Source: Thiobacillus sp.
GTDB lineage: Bacteria; Pseudomonadota; Gammaproteobacteria; Burkholderiales; Thiobacillaceae
Assembly (NCBI GenBank): GCA_018263115.1
Contig: JADFDC010000008.1
Span: 1-64,000 of the forward strand
Direction of reading: 5' to 3'
DNA length: 64,000 bases
The translations under genes were made by a program, and so were the position numbers. The notes under the pieces are model-generated. The model ran no database searches, was not told where the DNA came from, and saw nothing but the letters and a program-made list of their open reading frames with translations. Below are positions 17,290 to 26,609 of the stretch, piece after piece. The stretch's first letter is position 1; each line of letters begins with the position of its first letter.

Positions 17290-17312
17290 CCCTCCCCGCT
17301 CAAGGGGGAGGG
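17290..17312. repeat. GC-rich inverted repeat between bioB and bioF
   Basis: CCCTCCCC (17290-17297) and GGGGAGGG (17305-17312) form an 8-bp perfect stem with a 7-base loop in the short bioB-bioF gap. The surrounding run of C/G blocks resembles REP-type intergenic repeats. It may attenuate or stabilise the biotin mRNA at this point. Confidence 0.5.
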
Positions 17313-17321
17313 AGGAGAGTT

Positions 17322-18299
17322 TCATACAGGCGATAGTCCAAGCTTCCCGAACAACGCCTGATCCCGTTCCCACTCCGGATTGCCGGTGGTCAGCAGCTTG
17401 TCGCCGTAGAAAATGGAATTCGCCCCCGCAAGAAAACACATCGCCTGCACCGCATCGCTCATCTGTTGGCGACCGGCGGAAAGCCGCACGTAAGAGGACG
17501 GCATGAGCAGGCGCGCCACGGCAATGGTGCGCACGAATTCGATCGGATCGAGGGCCTCGGTACCGGCAAGCGGCGTGCCTTCCACCTGCACCAGCAGATT
17601 GATCGGCACGGATTCTGGCGGCGGATCGAGGCTGGCGAGTTGCGCCAGCAGTCCGGCGCGCTGGGTCCGGGATTCGCCCATGCCGACAATGCCGCCCGCG
17701 CAGACGTTGATGCCCGCGCCGCGCACCTTGTTCAGCGTATCCAGCCGGTCGTCAAAATCGCGGGTGGAAATGATCTCGCCGTAAAACTCCGGCGCGGTAT
17801 CCAGATTGTGGTTGTAGTAATCCAGCCCCGCCTCCTTCAACTGTTCGGCCTGGCCTTCGCGCAGCATGCCCAGCGTAGTACAGGTTTCCATGCCCAGCGC
17901 TTTCACCTCGCGCACCATCTCGAGCACGGGGTCCAGGTCTTTCTGCTTCGGCCCGCGCCAGGCCGCTCCCATGCAGAAGCGGGTAGCGCCCGCGTCCTTC
18001 GCGGCGCGCGCCGCCGTCAGCACGGCTTCAACATCGAGCATGGGTTCATCCTCCACCGCGCCTGGATGACGCTTTGATTGCGGGCAATAGCCGCAATCTT
18101 CAGGACAGCCGCCAGTCTTGATCGACAACAGCGTGGACAGTTGAATTTTGTTGGGGTCAAAGTGCTGGCGATGCACGGTTTGCGCCTCGAACAGCAGATC
18201 GCTGAAAGGCTTTTCGAACAAGGCCAGAACCTGTTCCATCGGCACTTTCGTTTCCGCCGGCTTGTGAACGTGGATGGATGCGCAATTGCAGCTACTCAT
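17322..18299 (-). CDS. bioB: Biotin synthase (radical SAM)
   Basis: BioB inserts sulfur into dethiobiotin using a radical-SAM [4Fe-4S] cluster and a sacrificial [2Fe-2S] cluster. The SAM cluster motif is [13 protein letters not shown] (C65, C69, C72). Later cysteines in [10 protein letters not shown] and [13 protein letters not shown] and the arginine in [13 protein letters not shown] are the expected [2Fe-2S] ligands. The first 20 residues, [19 protein letters not shown], are an additional Cys/His-containing extension before the conserved core. The start overlaps the stop of the upstream membrane protein by eight bases. Confidence 0.96.
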   Translation of the reverse strand: MSSCNCASIHVHKPAETKVPMEQVLALFEKPFSDLLFEAQTVHRQHFDPNKIQLSTLLSIKTGGCPEDCGYCPQSKRHPGAVEDEPMLDVEAVLTAARAAKDAGATRFCMGAAWRGPKQKDLDPVLEMVREVKALGMETCTTLGMLREGQAEQLKEAGLDYYNHNLDTAPEFYGEIISTRDFDDRLDTLNKVRGAGINVCAGGIVGMGESRTQRAGLLAQLASLDPPPESVPINLLVQVEGTPLAGTEALDPIEFVRTIAVARLLMPSSYVRLSAGRQQMSDAVQAMCFLAGANSIFYGDKLLTTGNPEWERDQALFGKLGLSPV

Positions 18300-18750
18300 T
18301 GATGGCTACCTCGATGGTCATGTCCTGCCAGTCTTCCCTCGCCGCTTTCCAGATGGCATACAGGCCGGGTGGCACGATGATAAAAAACAGCAACGCCCAC
18401 ACCGCCGCCAGCCCGTTCCAGCCACCAAGCAAGCCGTAGATGGGCTGGCCGACCACGACCATGGCGCCGGTCGCGCCATAGAAGCGATACCCCGCCCAGC
18501 GGTGATACAGCCGCGTGCGTTCATTGGGATGGTGCGCGATGCTGGCATAAACAAAGATGGACGCCGCCAGCCAGATCATCAGTGGCGGAAACGACAGCAC
18601 AAAGGGCAGAAAACCAATCTTGTGGCTGGCCAGCAGCTTGCCCAACATCAGCGCCGTTATGCCTGCCGTAATCGCCGCGACGCTGGCAATGTTGAAAAGC
18701 TGAGCGGCAAACCGGGAAGATTTTCCTGCGATGACGCGTTTGGCTTTCAT
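18292..18750 (-). CDS. Four-helix membrane protein of unknown function upstream of bioB
   Basis: A 152-residue membrane protein with about four hydrophobic helices ([76 protein letters not shown]). It has no catalytic motif I recognise. The ATG at 18750 ([10 protein letters not shown]) is chosen because the longer frame to 18942 runs through the comF gene on the opposite strand. Its TAG overlaps the bioB start, and it is divergent from comF with only about 20 bases between starts. A transport or membrane role linked to biotin synthesis is possible but unsupported. Confidence 0.65.
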   Translation of the reverse strand: MKAKRVIAGKSSRFAAQLFNIASVAAITAGITALMLGKLLASHKIGFLPFVLSFPPLMIWLAASIFVYASIAHHPNERTRLYHRWAGYRFYGATGAMVVVGQPIYGLLGGWNGLAAVWALLFFIIVPPGLYAIWKAAREDWQDMTIEVAINE

Positions 18751-18771
18751 GGGCTGGTGGTTGATGAGAAC

Positions 18772-19491
18772 ATGCAAATTATCCTTGCCAGGCCGTCTTG
18801 CTGTCAAAAAACATCCAAACAACAATTGAACATCAGCACAATAATTGACCAGCTCTTTCCTCGGACCTGCCTGCTGTGCCAGACAGCAGAAGGCCCGCTC
18901 TGCGACGCCTGCCGCGCTGACCTGCCCTGGCTGCCCGATCATGCTTGCCCGGTTTGCGCCCAGCCAACTTCAGGTGGAAACACCTGCGGCCACTGCCTGA
19001 AGGAAACACCCGCATTCGACCGGACGCACGCCCTTTTCGCCTACGGCTTTCCGGTCGACAAACTGATCCAGCGGTTGAAATATGCGGAAAATCTGGCGCT
19101 CGCCCCGCTGCTTGGCGCTCTGCTTGCCGAACACCTCGTCAACAAACCTGACGTCTGGCTGCCCATGCCCTTGCATGCCAACCGCCTCAAGGAACGCGGC
19201 TTCAATCAAGCCGTGGAAATCACCCGTGAGCTGTCACAACAAACTGGCATTGCCATGCAAGCCACCTGGGCCTTGCGGGAGCGCGACACGCCACCGCAGG
19301 CGGGATTGAAACGGGATGCCCGGCGCAAGAACATGCGCGGTGCATTCAAGTGCAAACCGAATGTCAGTGGACTCCACATCGGCATTGTCGATGACGTGAT
19401 GACCACCGGCAGCACGCTGGATGCGCTGGCCGAAACCCTCAAACAGGCTGGCGCGAAAGAAGTGTCGTGTCTGGTGGTGGCGCGGGCATAG
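18772..19491 (+). CDS. comF: ComF family phosphoribosyltransferase-like protein
   Basis: ComF/GntX proteins combine a zinc-ribbon-like Cys cluster with a type I phosphoribosyltransferase fold and are tied to DNA uptake or use. Cysteines lie in CLLCQTAEGPLCDACRADL and CPVCAQPTSGGNTCGHC, and the PRPP loop is IGIVDDVMTTGST near the C-terminus. The start is placed at the ATG of MQIILARPSCCQ, giving 240 residues, normal for the family; the open frame continues far upstream only because it overlaps the bioB region. It is convergent with dgt. Confidence 0.9.
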   Translation: MQIILARPSCCQKTSKQQLNISTIIDQLFPRTCLLCQTAEGPLCDACRADLPWLPDHACPVCAQPTSGGNTCGHCLKETPAFDRTHALFAYGFPVDKLIQRLKYAENLALAPLLGALLAEHLVNKPDVWLPMPLHANRLKERGFNQAVEITRELSQQTGIAMQATWALRERDTPPQAGLKRDARRKNMRGAFKCKPNVSGLHIGIVDDVMTTGSTLDALAETLKQAGAKEVSCLVVARA

Positions 19492-19551
19492 AACAACAGC
19501 CAGTCGAGTGTTCATGACGAAGCCAGTACAAGCCTTGCTCTTTGAAATTGC

Positions 19552-19636
19552 AAATCCCCCCAGCCCCCCTTTGACAAGGGGGCGTCTACTACCCCCTTGA
19601 TAAAGGGGGTGGCGAGCCATGCGAGCCGGGGGATTT
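19552..19636. repeat. 85-bp palindromic repeat-like element with terminal inverted repeats
   Basis: The element starts with AAATCCCCC and ends with GGGGGATTT, a 9-bp perfect terminal inverted repeat. Inside are two hairpins: CCCCCTT-TGAC-AAGGGGG (19565-19582) and ACCCCCTT-GATA-AAGGGGGT (19591-19610). It lies between the convergent comF and dgt genes, has no coding potential, and looks like a small non-autonomous (REP/MITE-type) element. The hairpins could also end transcription from both sides. Confidence 0.75.
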
Positions 19637-19690
19637 TCTCATGGCCGCCACATGCAACTCTGGCGGTTGCAAGTTCACAAGCAGCAAAAC

Positions 19691-20827
19691 CTACACCGTA
19701 ATCTCGTCTATCCCGAACAATCGCCGATACTCCCGCATGGCATAGCGATCAGTCATGCCCGCGATGTAATCGGCAATCGCCCTCGCGCCATCGCGCTGGA
19801 CATGTTCCTGATGCTCCGGCGACAGCAGCCTGGGCTCGGCGATGAAGGCATCGAACAAGCTCTGTATGATGCGCGCCGCCTTGCTGGTCATGCGCATGAC
19901 TTTGTAGTGCTGATAGAGATGCTGGCGCAGGTAACGCTTGAGTTCGCGCTGCTGTTCCAGCATGTCCGCCGAAAAACCTGCCAGCGGCGCGGCATTTCGA
20001 ACCTCTTCCAGCGACCTGACACCGGCCTGTTCAAGATTGGCGCGGGTTGTTGCAACCAGATCGAGAATCAGCGTATTGATCATGCGGCGCACGATTTCAT
20101 GCACCACCCGCCGTCCGTTGAGTTCGGGATATTTCGCCCGCACCTCGTCGTAATGACGAGAAAATAGCCGTGTTTCGCGCAGCCCCTCTTCGTCGATCAG
20201 ACCTGAACGCAGCCCGTCATCCACGTCGTGATTGTTGTAGGCGATTTCATCCGCCAGGTTGGCGACCTGCGCTTCCAGCGAAGGCTGCTTCTTGTCCAGA
20301 AAGCGTTGCCCCAAATCACCCAGCTCGCGGGCATTGGCAAGTGAACAATGTTTCAGAATTCCCTCGCGGGTCTCGTAACACAGATTCAGGCCATCAAATT
20401 CGGCGTAACGCTGTTCCAGCCTGTCCACCACGCGCAGGGATTGCAGGTTGTGCTCGAAACCGCCGTGGTCCTTCATGCAGGCGTTAAGCGCATCCTGCCC
20501 GGCATGGCCAAATGGCGTGTGCCCAAGATCATGCGCCAGCGACACCGCCTCGGTCAGCTCCTCGTTCAGCTTCAGCAAACGAGCAATGGTGCGGCCGATC
20601 TGCGCCACTTCCAGGCTGTGTGTCAGCCGTGTGCGGAAATGATCGCCTTCGTGATTCACGAACACCTGGGTCTTGTATTCCAGCCGGCGGAAAGCGGTGG
20701 AATGCACAATGCGGTCGCGGTCGCGCTGGAATTCGCCTCTTGGAAAAGCAGACGGCTCGGGGTGAACGCGGCCCCTGGTTTGCGCGTCGAGGGCGGCGTA
20801 AGGAGCGAGTTCAGATCGCGTGGACAT
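19691..20827 (-). CDS. dgt: Deoxyguanosinetriphosphate triphosphohydrolase-like HD protein
   Basis: A 378-residue HD-domain protein of the dGTPase family, which hydrolyses dNTPs to the deoxynucleoside and triphosphate. The metal-binding HD residues appear in [13 protein letters not shown] and [15 protein letters not shown], and the N-terminus [24 protein letters not shown] is diagnostic (split at [13 protein letters not shown]). Further conserved segments include [19 protein letters not shown]. The length fits the shorter type 2 dGTPase-like group. Its start lies inside the last 17 bases of aroB, indicating coupled expression. Confidence 0.94.
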   Translation of the reverse strand: MSTRSELAPYAALDAQTRGRVHPEPSAFPRGEFQRDRDRIVHSTAFRRLEYKTQVFVNHEGDHFRTRLTHSLEVAQIGRTIARLLKLNEELTEAVSLAHDLGHTPFGHAGQDALNACMKDHGGFEHNLQSLRVVDRLEQRYAEFDGLNLCYETREGILKHCSLANARELGDLGQRFLDKKQPSLEAQVANLADEIAYNNHDVDDGLRSGLIDEEGLRETRLFSRHYDEVRAKYPELNGRRVVHEIVRRMINTLILDLVATTRANLEQAGVRSLEEVRNAAPLAGFSADMLEQQRELKRYLRQHLYQHYKVMRMTSKAARIIQSLFDAFIAEPRLLSPEHQEHVQRDGARAIADYIAGMTDRYAMREYRRLFGIDEITV

Positions 20828-21899
20828 GGCCAGTCAGTGTCGCGTCAAGATCCGCTCGAGACAAGTCGGCAGTAATCACCGCCTCGCCAATTTTTTTCAG
20901 CAGCACGAAGCGGATTTTCCCGGCCTCGACTTTCTTGTCGTGGCCCATGAAATCCAGGTATTTCTCGATGCCCAGATCGGGCGCGGTATCCGGCAGGCCG
21001 GCACGATGGATAAGCGCCCGCGCGCGTTCGACATCGGCTTCAGTCAGCCAGCCCTTGCGCTTCGACGCATCAGCCGCCAGCACCATGCCTGCTGCCACCG
21101 CCTCGCCATGGAGCCAGTTGCCATAGCCCATGCCGGACTCGATGGCGTGGCCAAAGGTATGGCCCAAATTGAGAATGGCGCGAATGCCGCCTTCGCGCTC
21201 GTCCTGCGCCACCACCTGCGCCTTGATCTCGCAGGAACGGTAAATGGCATGGCTGATCGCGTCCGCATCCAGCGCGCGCAGCTTCTCCATGTTCGCTTCC
21301 AGCCACTTAAAAAAGTCCGCATCCCAGATCAGGCCATATTTGATGACTTCCGCCAGTCCCGCAGACAACTCTCGCGGCGGCAAGGTCTTGAGTGTATCCG
21401 TATCCGCCAGCACCACTTTCGGCTGATAAAACGCGCCGATCATGTTTTTGCCCAGCGGATGGTTGATTCCGGTCTTGCCACCCACCGAGGAATCCACCTG
21501 GGAGAGCAGCGTTGTCGGCACCTGTATGAAAGGCACGCCGCGCTGGTAACAGGCCGCGGCAAAGCCGGTCATGTCGCCGATCACCCCGCCGCCCAGCGCA
21601 ACCAATGTCGTCTTGCGCTCGGCACGGCTTTTCAGCAGATCGTCAAAAATAAGGTTCAGCGACTGCCAGTCCTTGTAGGCCTCGCCGTCCGGCAGCACGA
21701 TGTGCGTCACCGCCACACCGGCGCCGGTAAAGGTTTTTGTCAGTCGGTCCAGATACAACGGCCCCACCGTGGTGTTGGTCACGATGGCCACCCGCTTCTG
21801 CGCCAGATGCGTCGTAATCAGGCCCGCCTGATCCAGCAGGCCGGGGCCGATATGAATGGGATAACTACGGTCGCCGAGATCGACGGTCAGGGTCTGCAT
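20811..21899 (-). CDS. aroB: 3-dehydroquinate synthase
   Basis: AroB converts DAHP to 3-dehydroquinate, the second step of the shikimate pathway, using NAD and a divalent metal. Family segments are [37 protein letters not shown], the metal ligands in [23 protein letters not shown] and [11 protein letters not shown]. The 362-residue length is normal. In many proteobacteria aroK precedes aroB; here the upstream neighbour is the divergent galE, so aroK must be elsewhere or before a recombination border. Confidence 0.97.
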   Translation of the reverse strand: MQTLTVDLGDRSYPIHIGPGLLDQAGLITTHLAQKRVAIVTNTTVGPLYLDRLTKTFTGAGVAVTHIVLPDGEAYKDWQSLNLIFDDLLKSRAERKTTLVALGGGVIGDMTGFAAACYQRGVPFIQVPTTLLSQVDSSVGGKTGINHPLGKNMIGAFYQPKVVLADTDTLKTLPPRELSAGLAEVIKYGLIWDADFFKWLEANMEKLRALDADAISHAIYRSCEIKAQVVAQDEREGGIRAILNLGHTFGHAIESGMGYGNWLHGEAVAAGMVLAADASKRKGWLTEADVERARALIHRAGLPDTAPDLGIEKYLDFMGHDKKVEAGKIRFVLLKKIGEAVITADLSRADLDATLTGHVHAI

Positions 21900-21983
21900 G
21901 GATAAACGCCGTGATAATCAAGCCAAAATCTGTCAATGCCCATTATTGTAACCAAAGCTGGCAATACTGCCGTTTACCGCCTC

Positions 21984-21999
21984 TGGCACAAGCCTTGCA
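21984..21999 (+). promoter_or_regulatory. Candidate sigma-54 (-24/-12) promoter upstream of galE
   Basis: TGGCACAAGCCTTGCA matches the RpoN consensus TGGCAC-N5-TTGCW, with GG and GC dinucleotides exactly ten bases apart. The expected start of transcription would be about 22010, leaving a leader of about 35 bases before the galE ATG. The same pattern recurs at four other places in the polysaccharide locus. Confidence 0.65.
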
Positions 22000-22045
22000 A
22001 CTCAGCAAGGCTACAATACCGGAATTGCTCCGCTTCCTTTTCTAA

Positions 22046-23026
22046 ATGGCATCCACTCCATCCGTACTCGTTGTTGGCGGCGCCGGTTACATCGGCTCGC
22101 ACATGGTCAAATACCTTCTTCGTCAGGGTTGCGATGTTGTCACTTACGACAACCTCTCGACAGGCTACCGCGATGCGGTACTCGGCGGCGAATTCGTGCT
22201 GGGCGACCTGGCCGACAAGGCTGCGCTCGAAGACCTGTTCAGCACCCATAGCTTCGACGGCGTGGTGCACTTCGCCTCATTCATCCAGGTGGGCGAATCG
22301 GTCAAGGAGCCCGCAAAATATTACGAAAACAACGTCACCAACACGCTAAACCTGCTTAATGCCATGGTGAAGCATGAGGTTAAGCGGTTTATTTTCTCCT
22401 CTACTGCCGCCGTCTATGGAGAACCTCAGTATGTGCCCATCGACGAGGCTCACCCCAAGCAGCCCATCAACCCCTATGGCAAAACAAAATGGATGGTGGA
22501 GCAGATTCTGCAGGATTACGATAATGCCTACGGACTCAAGTCCATTGCCCTGCGCTATTTCAACGCAGCTGGCGCCGATCCGGAAGGCGAACTGGGTGAA
22601 CGGCACGAACCCGAAACCCATCTGATCCCGCTTGTGCTGCAGGCAGCTTCCGGCAGACGACCCCACATATCGGTATTTGGCCGCGACTACGACACGCCAG
22701 ACGGCACCTGCATCCGTGACTACATCCATGTTGCCGACCTGGCTGACGCGCACTGGCTGGCGTTGCAAAAATTGCTGGGCGGCTCGGACTCCGCCGCCTA
22801 CAACCTCGGCAACGGCAACGGCTTTTCAGTGCAGGCCGTCATCAACGCCGCACGAGAAGTGACGGGAAGAGATATCGCCGTCGAGGATAGTCCGCGCCGC
22901 GATGGCGATCCAGCAAGGCTTGTCGCCAATAGCCTGGCGGCAAGAAACGCACTGAACTGGCTGCCTGTCCGGCATGATCTGGACACAATCATCCAGGATG
23001 CGTGGCGTTTCGAAAGCAGCCGATAG
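22046..23026 (+). CDS. galE: UDP-glucose 4-epimerase
   Basis: GalE interconverts UDP-glucose and UDP-galactose (or the GlcNAc forms), supplying galacto-sugars for polysaccharide. The 326-residue short-chain dehydrogenase-type protein has the NAD motif VVGGAGYIGSH at the N-terminus, the catalytic Ser/Thr region FSSTAAVYGEP, and the YxxxK pair in NPYGKTKWMVEQ. It also shows the substrate loop RYFNAAGADPEGELGE. It leads a plus-strand group with a deacetylase and two acyltransferases. Confidence 0.95.
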   Translation: MASTPSVLVVGGAGYIGSHMVKYLLRQGCDVVTYDNLSTGYRDAVLGGEFVLGDLADKAALEDLFSTHSFDGVVHFASFIQVGESVKEPAKYYENNVTNTLNLLNAMVKHEVKRFIFSSTAAVYGEPQYVPIDEAHPKQPINPYGKTKWMVEQILQDYDNAYGLKSIALRYFNAAGADPEGELGERHEPETHLIPLVLQAASGRRPHISVFGRDYDTPDGTCIRDYIHVADLADAHWLALQKLLGGSDSAAYNLGNGNGFSVQAVINAAREVTGRDIAVEDSPRRDGDPARLVANSLAARNALNWLPVRHDLDTIIQDAWRFESSR

Positions 23027-23027
23027 C

Positions 23028-24026
23028 ATGCCTCATTTCGCAAACCCGTTATATCGATTTCTCGCTGGCAAGCTATCCCCGTCAGGCGTCAGCGCCCGCC
23101 TCAGCATCCTCATTTATCACCGGGTATTGCCCCAGACCGATCCACTTTTTCCAGGCGAGGCAACCATCGATACATTCAATGCGCAAATGGCGCTGCTCAA
23201 ATCGATGTTCAACATACTGCCACTACACGAAGCTGCCGCCCGGCTGAAAGCCGGCACACTCCCCGCGCGTTCAGCCTGCATTACTTTTGATGATGGCTAC
23301 GCCGACAATGTCACAAATGCACTACCCATCCTGCAAAAGCATGGGTTACACGCCACTTTTTTCATCGCCACTTCGTATTTGAATGGCGGACGCATGTTCA
23401 ACGACACGGTCATAGAATCTGTCCGCTGCTCAAATCAGGAAACGCTGGATTTGCGAGACATGAACCTGGGCAACCACAGGCTTTCATCCAATGCGGAAAG
23501 AGCCGCAGCCATCGAAGACATACTGCCCAAAGTGAAATATTTGCCACTGGAAATACGCCAGGAGACGGTTGCCAATATTGCCCGGCGCGCAGGTGCCGGC
23601 AACCTGCCTGACGACTTGATGATGACGACTGCCCAGTTGAAAACGCTGCATGCGGCGGGCATGGAAATCGGCGGGCATACCCACCGGCATCCCATACTTG
23701 CCAACCTGAACGATGCCGATGCGCGTAACGAGATCGCCGTCGGCAAAACCTGGCTTGAAGACACACTGGGCAGCCGCATCCGGCTGTTTGCCTATCCAAA
23801 CGGAAAGCCAGGAACCGATTACCTGCCGGATCAGGCAAAAATTGTTCGTGAACTGGGTTTTGATGCCGCGGTTTCCACGCACCCGGGCATTTCCATAAAG
23901 AGTAGCGATCCTTTCCAGCTTTCAAGGTTCACCCCCTGGTCGAATTCCAGATACAGCTTTGCTGCGCAACTGATCAAGAACATTCATGGCGCCGCCACGA
24001 TTAACGAATCCACCAGAAGGCATTAA
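23028..24026 (+). CDS. NodB-type polysaccharide deacetylase family protein
   Basis: A carbohydrate esterase family 4 protein, expected to remove N- or O-acetyl groups from a glycan using a metal held by Asp and two His. The core motif is CITFDDGYADNVTNALPIL and the second is GMEIGGHTHRHPILANL. LSILIYHRVLPQ at the start of the domain is also typical. The ATG at 23028 (MPHFANPLYRF) is one base after the galE stop, so the two are coupled; the longer frame begins inside galE. The 332-residue protein has no obvious signal peptide, so a cytoplasmic lipid-linked substrate is plausible. Confidence 0.88.
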   Translation: MPHFANPLYRFLAGKLSPSGVSARLSILIYHRVLPQTDPLFPGEATIDTFNAQMALLKSMFNILPLHEAAARLKAGTLPARSACITFDDGYADNVTNALPILQKHGLHATFFIATSYLNGGRMFNDTVIESVRCSNQETLDLRDMNLGNHRLSSNAERAAAIEDILPKVKYLPLEIRQETVANIARRAGAGNLPDDLMMTTAQLKTLHAAGMEIGGHTHRHPILANLNDADARNEIAVGKTWLEDTLGSRIRLFAYPNGKPGTDYLPDQAKIVRELGFDAAVSTHPGISIKSSDPFQLSRFTPWSNSRYSFAAQLIKNIHGAATINESTRRH

Positions 24027-24030
24027 TCTC

Positions 24031-25005
24031 ATGGAATCCGGCATGCCTGATTTGTGGAACAACAAAACCTGTCCACTCCGATTTCAATTCGGGGATAAAA
24101 CCCTGTTTTCCGCAAACTTGAATCTCTTGACCCGTGGTTTTGGCATCAGCGAATCCATTGCCGCGCATGCAACAACTTCCGCTCCAGCTGAGCCGTTGCC
24201 TGCCAATTGTGATGGCTTTCTGATTCGTTCCCTTCAAGTCCAGACCGAACTTCCCACCATCAGCCGCGAGTCTGGCTACATACGCTATATACCAGCGCTG
24301 TACCCCCGATATTTCATTGACATGACCCAGCCTTTCAGTGAGTACACCGGGAAATTTTCATCAAAAACCCGCTCAACCATCAATCGGAAGCTGAAAAAAT
24401 TCACAGAACATTCAGGCGGCGAACTCATCTGGAAATCCTACAAAAGCGTTGACGAAGTTCGCGAGTTCCACAGGCTTGCCCGCAGCCTTTCAAGCAAAAC
24501 CTACCAGGAGGCATTACTGGATGCCGGCCTGCCAGAAAGCGAAGAATTCCTGCAGGAAATGATCAGCAAGGCATCAGCCGGCTCTGTGCGCGCATATCTG
24601 CTATTCCACGCCGGCAGGCCCGTTGCCTACCTCTACTGCCCCGTTGAACAGGGTGTACTGCTTTACGAATACCTTGGATATGATCCCGAATATCGAGAAT
24701 GGTCGGTAGGCACCATCCTGCAATGGCTGGCGCTTGAGGATTTATTCAGGGAAGGCGTCTTTAGCTACTTTGACTTCACCGAGGGCGAGTCCGAACACAA
24801 GCGTCTGTTCAGCACAAATAAAATTCGGTGTGCCAACGTTTTTTTCCTTCGAAGCACCTTGCGCAACAATTTCCTCGTCAGGGCGCAGCATCTGACCAAC
24901 CGGTTCTCGACCTTGCTTGGCAACATTCTGGAACACTATGGCCTCAAGGCCCGGATCAAGCGTCTGATCCGCTTTGGTTATCGCGGCAAGCCACTCGCTC
25001 AGTAA
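24031..25005 (+). CDS. BioF2/FemAB-like GNAT acyltransferase
   Basis: A 324-residue protein resembling the acetyltransferase domain found in CelD/BioF2-type polysaccharide proteins. Indicative segments are FSSKTRSTINRKLKKFTEH (basic, near residue 108), RAYLLFHAGRPVAYLYCPVE, LLYEYLGYDPEYREWSVGTIL and YFDFTEGESEHKRLF. This GNAT fold usually moves an acyl group onto an amino sugar. It begins four bases after the deacetylase stop with AAGG upstream, and its stop overlaps the next gene as TAATG. Deacetylation followed by re-acylation of an amino sugar is a reasonable inference. Confidence 0.75.
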   Translation: MESGMPDLWNNKTCPLRFQFGDKTLFSANLNLLTRGFGISESIAAHATTSAPAEPLPANCDGFLIRSLQVQTELPTISRESGYIRYIPALYPRYFIDMTQPFSEYTGKFSSKTRSTINRKLKKFTEHSGGELIWKSYKSVDEVREFHRLARSLSSKTYQEALLDAGLPESEEFLQEMISKASAGSVRAYLLFHAGRPVAYLYCPVEQGVLLYEYLGYDPEYREWSVGTILQWLALEDLFREGVFSYFDFTEGESEHKRLFSTNKIRCANVFFLRSTLRNNFLVRAQHLTNRFSTLLGNILEHYGLKARIKRLIRFGYRGKPLAQ

Positions 25006-25571
25006 TGTTAAAAAGCCTGGTCAAACACACTGCAAGGTTTTTTCTTGGCGAGTACCAGATATACCGCATCTACACACGTGCGAACACGGATAACCGCAAA
25101 CAGACAGAATCGCCATTGCAGGAATTTGAATTTGCAGAAATCGATCAGTGCCTGATCGAAAGCAGCGATGACGAAGCAATCAAGTCCCGCGCCTGGTATC
25201 TGGGCAAAGACTCAAACGCCTTTGGCTGTCTCAAGGACGGCAGGGTAGTCGGGCTGTGCTTTTACTGGCACGGGGAGAGATACCGCACTGAACGGAACTT
25301 CTGGCCGCTTGCCCCGGATGAAGCAAAGCTTGTCGAGATATTCACCTTGCCTGAAATGCGCGGAAAGGGCGCAGGAAAATCATTAATCACCTACGCCGAA
25401 AATGAAATGTTCTCCAAGGGCTATCAATCGCTTTATGCCAGAATCTGGCACAGCAACACGCCTTCCGTAAGAGCATTTGAGAATGCCGGCTGGCAACACC
25501 TGTCAACTATCCTTGAATTTCACCTGTTCGGAATCGGCAAGCCCATTCGGCTGAAATTCAGGCCGGTCTGA
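25005..25571 (+). CDS. GNAT family N-acetyltransferase
   Basis: A 188-residue GNAT protein. The acetyl-CoA binding motif is seen in VEIFTLPEMRGKGAGKSLITYAENE (core RGKGAGKSL), followed by YARIWHSNTPSVRAFENAGW, a classic GNAT motif B. The ATG overlaps the previous stop codon (TAATG), so the longer frame starting at 24828 inside the upstream gene is not used. It is the last gene of the galE group, converging on the deacetylase gene at 25602. Its substrate is probably a sugar nucleotide or lipid-linked sugar. Confidence 0.85.
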   Translation: MLKSLVKHTARFFLGEYQIYRIYTRANTDNRKQTESPLQEFEFAEIDQCLIESSDDEAIKSRAWYLGKDSNAFGCLKDGRVVGLCFYWHGERYRTERNFWPLAPDEAKLVEIFTLPEMRGKGAGKSLITYAENEMFSKGYQSLYARIWHSNTPSVRAFENAGWQHLSTILEFHLFGIGKPIRLKFRPV

Positions 25572-25601
25572 TTCAATCCGGCTGGAATATTGGCGCTACT
25601 T

Positions 25602-26609
25602 TCAGCCTTGCCTGAATTCAGCCCATTTCTGTGCAACCCGCCTGTATCCCTGTTCCGCATTCCTTTTCAGATTGGCAGAAAAAGTAGTTGAAGGCAGGGC
25701 CAAGCCAGGTGACTCATCAGTCATTTCTCCATTCCCAAAACCGGTCGTGGGATATTTCTCCTGATGCTTCCCAAGAAATTCACACAGCCGGGTGAATCGT
25801 TTTACCACCACCCAGTCTGGCAGACTTGTTCCTGGTACAAGCATTTCAAAGTTATGTGACAGCACATTAAAGTAGCGCCATCCACTTGCATGCGCGGACT
25901 GAATGGACTGCACCATCTCTTCATAAGAACAAGCGCCGATCTGCATATGCCTTAACGAGCCCTGCCGCCCGCGCGACACCGACAAAGGCAATTCCAGCGT
26001 ACTGTCTATCCAGTGGCTTCCGGTGCGGCGCGCTTCCGCGGGCAAGCCAGTGCCGGAATGGTCCATCGTGATGTTGAGGCTGCTGTCATGGCGGATACCA
26101 TTGCGCTTCAAGGCGGTGAACGTATCCTCATTGCATGCGAAACTGCCCGCCCTGAAAGCAGAGATTTCCCCGACACCCGCCTCATTTAACAGGCGCAGCC
26201 CATGACCAATCAGCGCAGTCTGTTCATCAACGTCATACATGAACAGGTGCTGACGCTTGGCAGCATGGTTTTCAATGATGGGAACCAGTGATTCGTCCTG
26301 CCACTCAGGATGCAAATGTAGCTGGACCTCCTGCCCCGCGTCACGGATCAAGCCTACAATCTCGGCAAGAGGCTCCGGGCCAAAATGCGCGGCAAACAGG
26401 GGCTCAACAAAGAAAACACCCTTCAGCCCATGCGCGTTGAGTATCTCAAGCGTTTTTGGCAAAGCGTAATTGCCCGCCTGGCTTGCGCCATGGATATACC
26501 GTCTAAAAGCCTGAGGAAAACGGCCATCGATGTCGTCCCAGCCGCTACACCATATTTCCACATCAAAAGTAAGCAGGACGTTGAGAGGATGTCCGCCTGG
26601 GTTTGTCAA
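25602..26609 (-). CDS. Polysaccharide deacetylase-like protein (atypical NodB)
   Basis: A 335-residue protein with a divergent NodB fold: the metal-binding region is NVLLTFDVEIWCSGW instead of FDDG, and the histidine pair is in EVQLHLHPEW. A later block, EISAFRAGSFACNEDTF and RHDSSLNITMDHSG, is typical of this subgroup. The TTG at 26609 overlaps the decarboxylase stop as TTGA; no ATG fits, and the frame upstream to 26759 lies inside the decarboxylase. It is the third gene of an operon with the XrtA-associated ligase and decarboxylase. Confidence 0.78.
   Translation of the reverse strand: MTNPGGHPLNVLLTFDVEIWCSGWDDIDGRFPQAFRRYIHGASQAGNYALPKTLEILNAHGLKGVFFVEPLFAAHFGPEPLAEIVGLIRDAGQEVQLHLHPEWQDESLVPIIENHAAKRQHLFMYDVDEQTALIGHGLRLLNEAGVGEISAFRAGSFACNEDTFTALKRNGIRHDSSLNITMDHSGTGLPAEARRTGSHWIDSTLELPLSVSRGRQGSLRHMQIGACSYEEMVQSIQSAHASGWRYFNVLSHNFEMLVPGTSLPDWVVVKRFTRLCEFLGKHQEKYPTTGFGNGEMTDESPGLALPSTTFSANLKRNAEQGYRRVAQKWAEFRQG

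Noticed and set aside
18274-18771. 166-codon upstream extension of comF
   Set aside because: It overlaps the membrane protein gene and bioB start on the other strand; the ComF family begins near the ATG at 18772.
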